Below are positions 45,563 to 57,100 of a DNA stretch of 64,000 bases, piece by piece. Made by a program: the position numbers and the translations under genes. The DNA lies in NCBI GenBank assembly GCA_963853835.1, contig OY970829.1:34126020-34190019 (forward strand), written 5' to 3'. Positions within the stretch are counted from its first letter, which is position 1. Each line of letters starts with the position of its first letter. Under the pieces are notes generated by a model. The model ran no database searches. It saw only the letters and a list, made by a program, of their open reading frames with translations, and was not told where the DNA came from. The stretch is from Calendula officinalis (taxonomy: Eukaryota; Streptophyta; Magnoliopsida; Asterales; Asteraceae).

Positions 45563-45682
45563 AGGGGTGCAACACGAGGACTTCCCAGGGGGTCACCCAT
45601 CCTAGTAGTACTCTCGCCCAAGCACGCTTAACTGCTGAGTTCTGATGGGATCCGATGCAATAGTGCTGGTATGATAGCACCC
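45563..45682 (-). rRNA. 5S rRNA, copy 132
   Basis: Full length. G75C, C47A, C28T, A23T, G7T; matches copy 128. Confidence 0.92.
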
Positions 45683-45913
45683 GAAATATGTCCCGCTCTT
45701 TATTCTCTTATACACCAACAGTGTTGCATGCTAGAAAGGCTAAACATGTGCTAAGGAGCCAAACGGCCCAACCGTGCGCCACCCCCCGTCTCCTAGCCCC
45801 GACAGGCCCACGTCCCCACGCCCTCCCCCGCACGCTCGTCCCCTTGTTCACGCACCACCCACGGTCGCAACCGTGACCACTTCGGGACGCAGGGAAAAAA
45901 ACGAAACAAAAAG

Positions 45914-46033
45914 AGGGGTGCAACACGAGGACTTCCCAGGGGGTCACCCATCCTAGTACTACTCTCGCCCAAGCACGCTTAACTGCGGAGTTCTGATGGG
46001 ATCCGGTGAATTAGTGCTGTTATGATCGCACCC
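45914..46033 (-). rRNA. 5S rRNA, copy 133
   Basis: Full length. G25T, C14A. Confidence 0.94.
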
Positions 46034-46267
46034 GAAATATGTCCCGCTCTTTATTATCTTATACACCAACAGTGTTGCATGCTTGGAAGGCTAAACATGT
46101 GCTAAGGGGCCAAACGGCCCAACCGTGCGCCACCCCCCGTCTCCTAGCCCCGGCAGGCCCACGTCGCCACGCCCTCCCCCGCACGCTCGTCCCCTTGTTC
46201 ACGCACCACCCACGGTCGCAACCGTGACCACTTCGGGACGCAGGGAAAAAAAAAACGAAACAAAAAG

Positions 46268-46387
46268 AGGGGTGCAACACGAGGACTTCCAAGGGGGTCA
46301 CCCATCCTAGTACTACTCTCGTCCAAGCACGCTTAGCTGCGGAGTTCTGATGGGATCCGATGCATTAGTGCTGGTATGATCGCACCC
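46268..46387 (-). rRNA. 5S rRNA, copy 134
   Basis: Full length. G97T, G66A, T52C (A box), C28T. Confidence 0.93.
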
Positions 46388-46604
46388 GAAATATGTCCCG
46401 CTCTTTATTATCTTATACACCAACAGTGTTGCATGCTAGGAAGGCTAAACATGTGCTAAGGAGCCAAACGGCCCAACCGTGCGCCACCCGCCGTCTCCTA
46501 GCCCCGGCAGGCCCACGTTCCCACGCACGTCTCCTTGTTCACGCACCACCCACGGTCGCAACCGTGACCACCCCGGGACGCAGGGGAAAAAACGAAACAA
46601 AAAG

Positions 46605-46724
46605 AGGGGTGCAACACGAGGACTTCCAAGGGGGTCACCCATCCTAGTACTACTCTCGCCCAAGCACGCTTAACTGCGGAGTTCTGATGGGATCCGGTGC
46701 ATTAGTGCTGGTATGATCGCACCG
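46605..46724 (-). rRNA. 5S rRNA, copy 135
   Basis: Full length. G97T, G1C. 337-bp unit. Confidence 0.94.
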
Positions 46725-46955
46725 GAAATATGTCCCGCTCTTTATTATCTTATACACCAACAGTGTTGCATGCTAGGAAGGCTAAACATGTGCTAAGGAG
46801 CCAAACGGCCCAACCGTGCGCCACCCGCCGTCTCCGAGCCCCGGCAGGCCCACGTTCCCACGCCCTCCCCCGCACACCCGTCCCCTTGTTCACGCACCAC
46901 CCACGGTCGCAACCGTGACCACCCCGGGACGCAGGGGAAAAAACGAAACAAAAAG

Positions 46956-47075
46956 AGGGGTGCAACACGAGGACTTCCCAGGGGGTCACCCATCCTAGTA
47001 CTACTCTCGCCCAAGCACGCTTAACTGCGGAGTTCTGATGGGATCCGGTGCATTAGTGCTGGTATGATCGCACCC
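46956..47075 (-). rRNA. 5S rRNA, copy 136
   Basis: Full length, identical to the window consensus. Confidence 0.96.
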
Positions 47076-47307
47076 GAAATATGTCCCGCTCTTTATTATA
47101 TTATACACCAACAGTGTTGCATGCTAGGAAGACTAAACATGTGCTAAGGGGCCAAACGGCCCAACCGTGCGCCACCCCCCGTCTCCTAGCCCCGGCAGGC
47201 CCACGTCGCTACGCCCTCCCCCGCACGCTCGTCCCCTTGTTCACGCACCACCCACGGTCGCAACCGTGACCACCCCGGGACGCAGGGAAAAAAAGCGAAA
47301 CAAAAAG

Positions 47308-47428
47308 AGGGGTGCAACACGAGGACTTCCAAGGGGGTCACCCATCCTAGTACTACTCTCGTCCAAGCACGCTTAACTGCGGAGTTCTGATGGGGATCCG
47401 ATGCATTAGTGCTGGTATGATCGCACCC
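47308..47428 (-). rRNA. 5S rRNA, copy 137 (121 nt)
   Basis: One extra C at RNA nt 34-36; G97T, G66A, C28T. Confidence 0.92.
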
Positions 47429-47645
47429 GAAATATGTCCCGCTCTTTATTATCTTATACACCAACAGTGTTGCATGCTAGGAAGGCTAAACATGTGCTAA
47501 GGAGCCAAACGGCCCAACCGTGCGCCACCCGCCGTCTCCTAGCCCCGGCAGGCTCATGTTCCCACGCCCGTCTCCTTGTTCACGCACCACCCACGGTCGC
47601 AACCGTGACCACCCCGGGACGCAGGGGAAAAAACGAAACAAAAAG

Positions 47646-47765
47646 AGGGGTGCAACACGAGGACTTCCCAGGGGGTCACCCATCCTAGTACTACTCTCGC
47701 CCAAGCACGCTTAACTGCGGAGTTCTGATGGGATCCGGTGCATTAGTGCTGGTATGATCGCACCG
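47646..47765 (-). rRNA. 5S rRNA, copy 138
   Basis: Full length. G1C only. 337-bp unit. Confidence 0.95.
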
Positions 47766-47997
47766 GAAATATGTCCCGCTCTTTATTATCTTATACACCA
47801 ACAGTGTTGCATGCTAGGAAGGCTAAACATGTGCTAAGGAGCCAAACGGCCCAACCGTGCGCCACCCGCCGTCTCCGAGCCCCGGCAGGCCCACGTTCCC
47901 AGGCCCTCCCCCGCACACCCGTCCCTTGTTCACGCACCACCCACGGTCACAACCGTGACTACCCCGGGACGCAGGGGGAAAAAAACGAAACAAAAAG

Positions 47998-48117
47998 AGG
48001 GGTGCAACACGAGGACTTCCCAGGGGGTCACCCATCCTAGTACTACTCTCGCCCAAGCACGCTTAACTGCGGAGTTCTGATGGGATCCGGTGCATTAGTG
48101 CTGGTATGATCGCACAC
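47998..48117 (-). rRNA. 5S rRNA, copy 139
   Basis: Full length. G2T; -1 base T. Confidence 0.94.
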
Positions 48118-48347
48118 AAAATATGTCCCGCTCTTTATTATCTTATACACCAACAGTGTTGCATGCTAGAAGGCTAAACATGTGCTAAGGAGCCAACGGC
48201 CCAACCGTGCGCCACCCGCCGTCTCCTAGCCCCGGCAGGCCCACGTCCCCACGCCCTCCCCCGCACACCCGTCCCCTTGTTCACGCACCACCCACGGTCG
48301 CAACCGTGACCACCCCGGGACGCAGGGGAAAAAAACGAAACAAAAAG

Positions 48348-48467
48348 AGGGGTGCAACACGAGGACTTCCAAGGGGGTCACCCATCCTAGTACTACTCTC
48401 GCCCAAGCACGCTTAACTGCGGAGTTCTGATGGGATCCGGTGCATTAGTGCTGGTATGATCGGACCC
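48348..48467 (-). rRNA. 5S rRNA, copy 140
   Basis: Full length. G97T, G5C. Confidence 0.93.
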
Positions 48468-48699
48468 GAAATATGTCCCGCTCTTTATTATCTTATACAC
48501 CAACAGTGTTGCATGCTAGGAAGGCTAAACATGTGCTAAGGAGCCAAACGGCCCAACCGTGCGCCACCCGCCGTCTCCTAGCCCCGGCAGGCCCACGTCC
48601 CCACGCCCTCCCCCGCACGCCCGTCCCATTGTTCACGCACCACCCACGGTCGCAACCGTGACCACCCCGGGACGTAGGGGAAAAAAACGAAACAAAAAG

Positions 48700-48819
48700 A
48701 GGGGTGCAACACGAGGACTTCCCAGGGGGTCACCCATCCTAGTACTACTCTCGCCCAAGCACGCTTAACTGCGGAGTTCTGATGGGATCCGGTGCATTAG
48801 TGCTGGTATGATGGCACCC
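48700..48819 (-). rRNA. 5S rRNA, copy 141
   Basis: Full length. G7C; -1 base T. Confidence 0.94.
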
Positions 48820-49050
48820 AAAATATGTCCCGCTCTTTATTATCTTATACACCAACAGTGTTGCATGCTAGGAAGGCTAAACATGTGCTAAGGAGCCAAA
48901 CGGCCCAACCGTGCGCCACCCGCCGTCTCCTAGCCCTGGCAGGCCCACGTTCCCACGCCCTCCCCCGCACGCCCGTCCCTTGTTCACGCACCACCCACGG
49001 TCGCAACCGTGACCACCCCGGGACGCAGGGGAAAAAAACGAAACAAAAAG

Positions 49051-49129
49051 AGGGGTGCAACACGACGACTTCCCAGGGGGTCACCCATCTGATGGGATCC
49101 GGTGCATTAGTGCTGGTATGATCGGACCC
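49051..49129 (-). pseudogene. Truncated 5S rRNA (41-nt internal deletion), copy 142
   Basis: 79 nt; the shared deletion with C105G and G5C. Confidence 0.92.
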
Positions 49130-49360
49130 GAAATATGTCCCGCTCTTTATTATCTTATACACCAACAGTGTTGCATGCTAGGAAGGCTAAACATGTGCTA
49201 AGGAGCCAAACGGCCCAACCGTGCGCCACCCGCCGTCTCCTAGCCCCGGCAGGCCCACGTCCCCACGCCCTCCCCCGCACGCCCGTCCCCTTGTTCACGC
49301 ACCACCCACGGTCGCAACCGTGACCACACCGGGACGCAGGGGAAAAAACGAAACAAAAAG

Positions 49361-49480
49361 AGGGGTGCAACACGAGGACTTCCCGGGGGGTCACCCATCC
49401 TAGTACTACTCTCGCCCAAGCACGCTTAACTGCGGAGTTCTGATGGGATCCGGTGCATTAGTGCTGGTATGATCGCACCC
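49361..49480 (-). rRNA. 5S rRNA, copy 143
   Basis: Full length. T96C only. Upstream flank ATGACCC. Confidence 0.95.
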
Positions 49481-49712
49481 GAAATATGACCCGCTCTTTA
49501 TTATCTTATACACCAACAGTGTTGCATGCTACGAAGGCTAAACATGTGCTAAGGAGCCAAACGGCCCAACCGTGCGCCACCCGCCGTCTCCTAGCCCCGG
49601 CAGGCCCACGTCCCCACGCCCTCCCCCGCACGCCCGTCCCCTTGTTCACGCACCGCCCACGGTCGTAACCGTGACCACCCCGGGACGCAGGGGAAAAAAA
49701 CGAAACAAAAAG

Positions 49713-49832
49713 AGGGGTGCAACACGAGGACTTCCCAGGGGGTCACCCATCCTAGTACTACTCTCGCCCAAGCACGCTTAACTGCGGAGTCCTGATGGGA
49801 TCCGGTGCATTAGTGCTGGTATGATCGCACCC
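49713..49832 (-). rRNA. 5S rRNA, copy 144
   Basis: Full length. A42G only. Upstream flank ATGACCC. Confidence 0.95.
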
Positions 49833-50066
49833 GAAATATGACCCGCTCTTTATTATCTTACACACCAACAGTGTTGCATGCTAGGAAGGCTAAACATGTG
49901 CTAAGGGCCCAAACGGCCCAACCGTGCGCCACCCGCCGTCTCCTAGCCCCGGCAGGCCCACGTCCCCACGCCCTCCCCCGCACGCTCGTCCCCTTGTTCA
50001 CGCACCACCCACGGTCGCAACCTCTACCACCCCGGGACGCATGGGAAAAAAAAACGAAACAAAAAG

Positions 50067-50186
50067 AGGCGTGCAACACGAGGACTTCCCAGGGGGTCAA
50101 CCATCCTTGTACTACTCTCGCTCTAGCACGCTTAACTGCGGAGTTCTGATGGGATCCGGTGCATTAGTGCTGGTATGATCGCACCC
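50067..50186 (-). rRNA. 5S rRNA, copy 145
   Basis: Full length. C117G, G87T (box C), T79A, G65A, T63A (A box). Probably weak or silent. Confidence 0.91.
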
Positions 50187-50419
50187 GAAATATGTCCCGC
50201 TCTTTATTATCTTATACACCAACAGTGTTGCATGCTAGGAAGGCTAAACATGTGCTAAGGAGCCAAACGGCCCAACCGTGCGCCACCCGCCGTCTCCTAG
50301 CCCCGGCAGGCCCACGTTCCCACGCCCTCCCCCGCACGCCCGTCCCCGTGTTCACGCACCACCCACGGTCGCAACCGTGACCACCCCGGGACGCAGGAGA
50401 AAAAAAACGAAACAAAAAG

Positions 50420-50539
50420 AGGGGTGCAACTCGAGGACTTCCCAGGGGGTCACCCATCCTAGTACTACTCTCGCCCAAGCACGCTTAACTGCGGAGTTCT
50501 GATGGGATCCGGTGCATTAGTGCTGGTATGATCGCACAA
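50420..50539 (-). rRNA. 5S rRNA, copy 146
   Basis: Full length. T109A, G2T, G1T. Confidence 0.92.
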
Positions 50540-50771
50540 GAAATATGTCCCGCTCTTTATTATCTTATACACCAACAGTGTTGCATGCTAGGAAGGCTAA
50601 ACATGTGCTAAGGAGCCAAACGGCCCAACCGTGCGCCACCCGCCGTCTCCTAGCCCCGGCAGGCCCACGTCCCCACGCCCTCTCCCGCACGCCCGTCCCC
50701 TTGTTCACGCACCACCCACGGTCGCAACCGTGACCACCCCGGGACGCAGGGGAAAAAAACGAAACAAAAAG

Positions 50772-50892
50772 AGGCGTGCAACACGAGGACTTCCCAGGGG
50801 GTAACCCATCCTAGTACTACTCTCGCCCAAGCACGCTTAACTGCGGAGTTCTGATGGGATCCGGTGCATTAGTGCTGTGTATGATCGGACCC
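50772..50892 (-). rRNA. 5S rRNA, copy 147 (121 nt)
   Basis: One extra base near RNA nt 14-15; C117G, G89T (box C), G5C. Confidence 0.91.
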
Positions 50893-51124
50893 GAAATATG
50901 TCCCGCTCTTTATTATCTTATACACCAACAGTGTTGCATGCTAGGAAGGCTAAACATGTGCTAAGGAGCCAAACGGCCCAACCGTGCGCCACCCGCCGTC
51001 TCCTAGCCCCGGCAGGCCCACGTCCCCACGCCCTCCCCCGCACGCCCGTCCCCTTGTTCACGCACCACCCACGGTCGCAACCGTGACCACCCCGGGACGC
51101 AGGGGAAAAAAACGAAACAAAAAG

Positions 51125-51244
51125 AGGGGTGCAACACGAGGACTTCCCAGGGGGTCACCCATCCTAGTACTACTCTCGCCCAAGCACGCTTAACTGCGGA
51201 GTTCTGATGGGATCCGGTGCATTAGTGCTGGTATGATCGCACCA
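51125..51244 (-). rRNA. 5S rRNA, copy 148
   Basis: Full length. G1T only. Confidence 0.95.
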
Positions 51245-51475
51245 GAAATATGTCCCGCTCTTTATTATCTTATACACCAACAGTGTTGCATGCTAGGAAG
51301 GCTAAACATGTGCTAAGGTGCCAAACGGCCCAACCGTACGCCACCCGCCGTCTCCTAGCCCCGGCAGGCCCACGTTCCCACGCCCTCCCCCGCACGCCCG
51401 TCCCTTGTTCACGCACCACCCACGGTCGCAACCGTGACCACCCCGGGACGCAGGGGAAAAAAACGAAACAAAAAG

Positions 51476-51554
51476 AGGGGTGCAACACGACGACTTCCCA
51501 GGGGGTCACCCATCTGATGGGATCCGGTGCATTAGTGCTGGTATGATCGGACCC
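51476..51554 (-). pseudogene. Truncated 5S rRNA (41-nt internal deletion), copy 149
   Basis: 79 nt; the shared deletion with C105G and G5C. Confidence 0.92.
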
Positions 51555-51786
51555 GAAATATGTCCCGCTCTTTATTATCTTATACACCAATAGTGTTGCA
51601 TGCTAGGAAGGCTAAACATGTGCTAAGGGGCCAAACGGCCCAACCGTGCGCCACCCCCCGTCTCCTAGCCCCGGCAGGCCCACGTCCCCACGCCCTCCCC
51701 CGCACGCTCGTCCCCTTTTTCACGCACCACCCACGGTCGCAACCGCGACCACTTCGGGACGCAGGAAAAAAAAACGAAACAAAAAG

Positions 51787-51906
51787 AGGGGTGCAACACG
51801 AGGACTTCCCAGGGGGTCAACCATCCTAGTACTACTCTCGCTCTAGCACGCTTAACTGCGGAGTTCTGATGGGATCCGGTGCATTAGTGCTGGTATGATC
51901 GCACCC
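51787..51906 (-). rRNA. 5S rRNA, copy 150
   Basis: Full length. G87T (box C), G65A, T63A (A box). Confidence 0.92.
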
Positions 51907-52139
51907 GAAATATGTCCCGCTCTTTATTATCTTATACACCAACAGTGTTGCATGCTAGGAAGGCTAAACATGTGCTAAGGAGCCAAACGGCCCAACCGTG
52001 CGCCACCCGCCGTCTCCTAGCCCCGGCAGGCCCACGTTCCCACGCCCTCCCCCGCACGCCCGTCCCCGTGTTCACGCACCACCCACGGTCGCAACCGTGA
52101 CCACCCCGGGACGCAGGAGAAAAAAAACGAAACAAAAAG

Positions 52140-52259
52140 AGGGGTGCAACTCGAGGACTTCCCAGGGGGTCACCCATCCTAGTACTACTCTCGCCCAAGC
52201 ACGCTTAACTGCGGAGTTCTGATGGGATCCGGTGCATTAGTGCTGCTATGATCGCACAA
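52140..52259 (-). rRNA. 5S rRNA, copy 151
   Basis: Full length. T109A, C14G, G2T, G1T. Confidence 0.92.
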
Positions 52260-52491
52260 GAAATATGTCCCGCTCTTTATTATCTTATACACCAACAGTG
52301 TTGCATGCTAGGAAGGCTAAACATGTGCTAAGGAGCCAAACGGCCCAACCGTGCGCCACCCGCCGTCTCCTAGCCCCGGCAGGCCCACGTCCCCACGCCC
52401 TCTCCCGCACGCCCGTCCCCTTGTTCACGCACCACCCACGGTCGCAACCGTGACCACCCCGGGACGCAGGGGAAAAAAACGAAACAAAAAG

Positions 52492-52611
52492 AGGCGTGCA
52501 ACACGAGGACTTCCCAGGGGGTAACCCATCCTAGTACTACTCTCGCCCAAGCACGCTTAACTGCGGAGTTCTGATGGGATCCGGTGCATTAGTGCTGGTA
52601 TGATCGGACCC
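52492..52611 (-). rRNA. 5S rRNA, copy 152
   Basis: Full length. C117G, G89T (box C), G5C. Confidence 0.92.
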
Positions 52612-52843
52612 GAAATATGTCCCGCTCTTTATTATCTTATACACCAACAGTGTTGCATGCTAGGAAGGCTAAACATGTGCTAAGGAGCCAAACGGCCCAA
52701 CCGTGCGCCACCCGCCGTCTCCTAGCCCCGGCAGGCCCACGTCCCCACGCCCTCCCCCGCACGCCCGTCCCCTTGTTCACGCACCACCCACGGTCGCAAC
52801 CGTGACCACCCCGGGACGCAGGGGAAAAAAACGAAACAAAAAG

Positions 52844-52964
52844 AGGCGTGCAACACGAGGACTTCCCAGGGGGTAACCCATCCTAGTACTACTCTCGCCC
52901 AAGCACGCTTAACTGCGGAGTTCTGATGGGATCCGGTGCATTAGTGCTGTGTATGATCGGACCC
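52844..52964 (-). rRNA. 5S rRNA, copy 153 (121 nt)
   Basis: Extra base near RNA nt 14-15; C117G, G89T, G5C; matches copy 147 at +2072 bp. Confidence 0.91.
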
Positions 52965-53196
52965 GAAATATGTCCCGCTCTTTATTATCTTATACACCAA
53001 CAGTGTTGCATGCTAGGAAGGCTAAACATGTGCTAAGGAGCCAAACGGCCCAACCGTGCGCCACCCGCCGTCTCCTAGCCCCGGCAGGCCCACGTCCCCA
53101 CGCCCTCCCCCGCACGCCCGTCCCCTTGTTCACGCACCACCCACGGTCGCAACCGTGACCACCCCGGGACGCAGGGGAAAAAAACGAAACAAAAAG

Positions 53197-53316
53197 AGGG
53201 GTGCAACACGAGGACTTCCCAGGGGGTCACCCATCCTAGTACTACTCTCGCCCAAGCACGCTTAACTGCGGAGTTCTGATGGGATCCGGTGCATTAGTGC
53301 TGGTATGATCGCACCA
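53197..53316 (-). rRNA. 5S rRNA, copy 154
   Basis: Full length. G1T; matches copy 148. Confidence 0.95.
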
Positions 53317-53547
53317 GAAATATGTCCCGCTCTTTATTATCTTATACACCAACAGTGTTGCATGCTAGGAAGGCTAAACATGTGCTAAGGTGCCAAACGG
53401 CCCAACCGTACGCCACCCGCCGTCTCCTAGCCCCGGCAGGCCCACGTTCCCACGCCCTCCCCCGCACGCCCGTCCCTTGTTCACGCACCACCCACGGTCG
53501 CAACCGTGACCACCCCGGGACGCAGGGGAAAAAAACGAAACAAAAAG

Positions 53548-53626
53548 AGGGGTGCAACACGACGACTTCCCAGGGGGTCACCCATCTGATGGGATCCGGT
53601 GCATTAGTGCTGGTATGATCGGACCC
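53548..53626 (-). pseudogene. Truncated 5S rRNA (41-nt internal deletion), copy 155
   Basis: 79 nt; the shared deletion with C105G and G5C; matches copy 149. Confidence 0.92.
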
Positions 53627-53858
53627 GAAATATGTCCCGCTCTTTATTATCTTATACACCAATAGTGTTGCATGCTAGGAAGGCTAAACATGTGCTAAGG
53701 GGCCAAACGGCCCAACCGTGCGCCACCCCCCGTCTCCTAGCCCCGGCAGGCCCACGTCCCCACGCCCTCCCCCGCACGCTCGTCCCCTTTTTCACGCACC
53801 ACCCACGGTCGCAACCGCGACCACTTCGGGACGCAGGAAAAAAAAACGAAACAAAAAG

Positions 53859-53978
53859 AGGGGTGCAACACGAGGACTTCCCAGGGGGTCAACCATCCTA
53901 GTACTACTCTCGCTCTAGCACGCTTAACTGCGGAGTTCTGATGGGATCCGGTGCATTAGTGCTGGTATGATCGCACCC
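53859..53978 (-). rRNA. 5S rRNA, copy 156
   Basis: Full length. G87T, G65A, T63A; matches copy 150. Confidence 0.92.
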
Positions 53979-54211
53979 GAAATATGTCCCGCTCTTTATT
54001 ATCTTATACACCAACAGTGTTGCATGCTAGGAAGGCTAAACATGTGCTAAGGAGCCAAACGGCCCAACCGTGCGCCACCCGCCGTCTCCTAGCCCCGGCA
54101 GGCCCACGTTCCCACGCCCTCCCCCGCACGCCCGTCCCCGTGTTCACGCACCACCCACGGTCGCAACCGTGACCACCCCGGGACGCAGGAGAAAAAAAAC
54201 GAAACAAAAAG

Positions 54212-54331
54212 AGGGGTGCAACTCGAGGACTTCCCAGGGGGTCACCCATCCTAGTACTACTCTCGCCCAAGCACGCTTAACTGCGGAGTTCTGATGGGAT
54301 CCGGTGCATTAGTGCTGCTATGATCGCACAA
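54212..54331 (-). rRNA. 5S rRNA, copy 157
   Basis: Full length. T109A, C14G, G2T, G1T; matches copy 151. Confidence 0.92.
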
Positions 54332-54563
54332 GAAATATGTCCCGCTCTTTATTATCTTATACACCAACAGTGTTGCATGCTAGGAAGGCTAAACATGTGC
54401 TAAGGAGCCAAACGGCCCAACCGTGCGCCACCCGCCGTCTCCTAGCCCCGGCAGGCCCACGTCCCCACGCCCTCTCCCGCACGCCCGTCCCCTTGTTCAC
54501 GCACCACCCACGGTCGCAACCGTGACCACCCCGGGACGCAGGGGAAAAAAACGAAACAAAAAG

Positions 54564-54683
54564 AGGCGTGCAACACGAGGACTTCCCAGGGGGTAACCCA
54601 TCCTAGTACTACTCTCGCCCAAGCACGCTTAACTGCGGAGTTCTGATGGGATCCGGTGCATTAGTGCTGGTATGATCGGACCC
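54564..54683 (-). rRNA. 5S rRNA, copy 158
   Basis: Full length. C117G, G89T, G5C; matches copy 152. Confidence 0.92.
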
Positions 54684-54915
54684 GAAATATGTCCCGCTCT
54701 TTATTATCTTATACACCAACAGTGTTGCATGCTAGGAAGGCTAAACATGTGCTAAGGAGCCAAACGGCCCAACCGTGCGCCACCCGCCGTCTCCTAGCCC
54801 CGGCAGGCCCACGTCCCCACGCCCTCCCCCGCACGCCCGTCCCCTTGTTCACGCACCACCCACGGTCGCAACCGTGACCACCCCGGGACGCAGGGGAAAA
54901 AAACGAAACAAAAAG

Positions 54916-55035
54916 AGGGGTGCAACACGAGGACTTCCCAGGGGGTCACCCATCCTAGTACTACTCTCGCCCAAGCACGCTTAACTGCGGAGTTCTGATG
55001 GGATCCGGTGCATTAGTGCTGGTATGATCGCACCA
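54916..55035 (-). rRNA. 5S rRNA, copy 159
   Basis: Full length. G1T; third member of the copy 148/154 series. Confidence 0.95.
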
Positions 55036-55266
55036 GAAATATGTCCCGCTCTTTATTATCTTATACACCAACAGTGTTGCATGCTAGGAAGGCTAAACAT
55101 GTGCTAAGGTGCCAAACGGCCCAACCGTACGCCACCCGCCGTCTCCTAGCCCCGGCAGGCCCACGTTCCCACGCCCTCCCCCGCACGCCCGTCCCTTGTT
55201 CACGCACCACCCACGGTCGCAACCGTGACCACCCCGGGACGCAGGGGAAAAATACGAAACAAAAAG

Positions 55267-55345
55267 AGGGGTGCAACACGACGACTTCCCAGGGGGTCAC
55301 CCATCTGATGGGATCCGGTGCATTAGTGCTGGTATGATCGGACCC
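55267..55345 (-). pseudogene. Truncated 5S rRNA (41-nt internal deletion), copy 160
   Basis: 79 nt; the shared deletion with C105G and G5C; last occurrence in the window. Confidence 0.92.
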
Positions 55346-55577
55346 GAAATATGTCCCGCTCTTTATTATCTTATACACCAATAGTGTTGCATGCTAGGAA
55401 GGCTAAACATGTGCTAAGGGGCCAAACGGCCCAACCGTGCGCCACCCCCCGTCTCCTAGCCCCGGCAGGCCCACGTCCCCACGCCCTCCCCCGCACGCTC
55501 GTCCCCTTTTTCACGCACCACCCACGGTCGCAACCGCGACCACTTCGGGACGCAGGAAAAAAAAACGAAACAAAAAG

Positions 55578-55697
55578 AGGGGTGCAACACGAGGACTTCC
55601 CAGGGGGTCACACATCCTAGTACTACTCTCGCACAAGCACGCTTAACTGCGGAGTTCTGATTGGATCCGGTGCATTAGTGCTGGTATGATCGCACCC
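55578..55697 (-). rRNA. 5S rRNA, copy 161
   Basis: Full length. G86T, G65T, C36A: same set as copy 2, 55276 bp away. Confidence 0.93.
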
Positions 55698-55927
55698 GAA
55701 ATATGTCCCGCTCTTTATTATCTTATACACCAACAGTGTTGCATGCTAGGAAGGCTAAACATGTGATAAGGGGCCAAACGGCCCAACCGTGCGCCACCCG
55801 CCGTCTCCTAGCCCCGGCAGGCCCACGTTCCCACGCCCTCCCCCGCACGCCGTCCCCTTGTTCACGCACCACCCACGGTCGCAACCGTGACCACCCCGGG
55901 ACGCAGGGAAAAAAACGAAATAAAAAG

Positions 55928-56047
55928 AGCGGTGCAACACGAGGACTTCCCAGGGGGTCACCCATTCTAGTACTACTCTCGCCCAAGCACGCTTAACTGC
56001 GGAGTTCTGATGGGATCCGGTGCATTAGTGCTGGTATGATCGCACCC
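55928..56047 (-). rRNA. 5S rRNA, copy 162
   Basis: Full length. C118G, G82A; matches copy 3. Confidence 0.93.
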
Positions 56048-56278
56048 GAAATATGTCCCGCTCTTTAATATCTTATACACCAACAGTGTTGCATGCTAGT
56101 AAGGCTAAACATGTGCTAAGGGGCCAAACGGCCCAACCGTGCGCCACCCCCCGTCTCCTAGCCCCGGCAGGCCCACGTCCCCACGCCCTCCCACGCACGC
56201 TCGTCCCCTTTTTCACGCACCACCCACGGTCGCAACCGTGACCACTTCGGGACGCAGGAAAAAAAACGAAACAAAAAG

Positions 56279-56397
56279 AGGGGTGCAACACGAGGACTTC
56301 CCGGGGGTCACCCATCCTAGAACTACTCTCGCCCAAGCACGCTTAACTGCGGAGTTCTGATGGGATCCGGTGCATTAGTGCTGGTATGATCGCACCC
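56279..56397 (-). rRNA. 5S rRNA, copy 163 (119 nt)
   Basis: One-base loss near nt 96; A77T. Matches copy 4 except for A77T. Confidence 0.92.
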
Positions 56398-56628
56398 AAA
56401 ATATGTCCCGCTCTTTATTATCTTATACGCCAACAGTGTTTCATGCTAGGAAGGCTAAACATGTGCTAAGGGGCCAAACGGCCCAACCGTGCGCCACCCC
56501 CCGTCTCCTAGCCCCGGCAGGCCCACGTCCCCACGCCCTCCGCCGCACGCTCGTCCCCTTTTTCACGCATCACCCACGGTCGCAACCGTGACCACCCCGG
56601 GACGCAGGGGAAAAAACGGAACAAAAAG

Positions 56629-56748
56629 AGGGGTGCAACACGAGGACTTCCCAGGGGGTCACCCATCCTAGTACTACTCTCGCACAAGCACGCTTAACTG
56701 CGGAGTTCTGATGGGATACGGTGCATTAGTGCTGGTATGATCGCACCC
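56629..56748 (-). rRNA. 5S rRNA, copy 164
   Basis: Full length. G65T, G31T; flank ATATTTCCC as in copy 5. Confidence 0.93.
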
Positions 56749-56980
56749 GAAATATTTCCCGCTCTTTATTATCTTATACACCAACAGTGTTGCATGCTAG
56801 GAAGGCTAAACATGTGCTAAGGGGCCAAACGGCCCAACCGTGCGCCACCCGCCGTCTCCTAGGCCCGGCAAGCCCACGTTCCCACGCCCTCCCCCGCACG
56901 CCCGTCCCCTAGTTCTCGCACCACCCACGGTCGCAACCGTGACCACCCCGGGACGCAGGGGAAAAAAACAAAACAAAAAG

Positions 56981-57100
56981 AGCGGTGCAACTCGAGGACT
57001 TCCCAGGGGGTCACCCATCCTAGTACTACTCTCGCCCAAGCACGCTTAACTGCGGAGTTCTGATGGGATCCGGTGCATTAGTGCTAGTATAATCGCACCC
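56981..57100 (-). rRNA. 5S rRNA, copy 165
   Basis: Full length. C118G, T109A, C15T, C10T; matches copy 6 plus C10T. Confidence 0.92.

Larger units (their letters stand above)
42874..45682. repeat. 1404-bp four-unit block, tandem pair
   Basis: Genes ending at 43225, 43578, 43928 and 44277 match those ending at 44629, 44982, 45332 and 45682, including the A8G/G1C 119-nt gene. The leftmost spacers of the two blocks differ, so the crossover lay in that unit. Confidence 0.87.
50893..55035. repeat. 2071/2072-bp six-unit block, tandem pair plus partial third
   Basis: 50893-52964 and 52965-55035 repeat six units. Genes ending at 55345 and 55697 begin a third round. Each round contains one 79-nt pseudogene. 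Confidence 0.88.
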
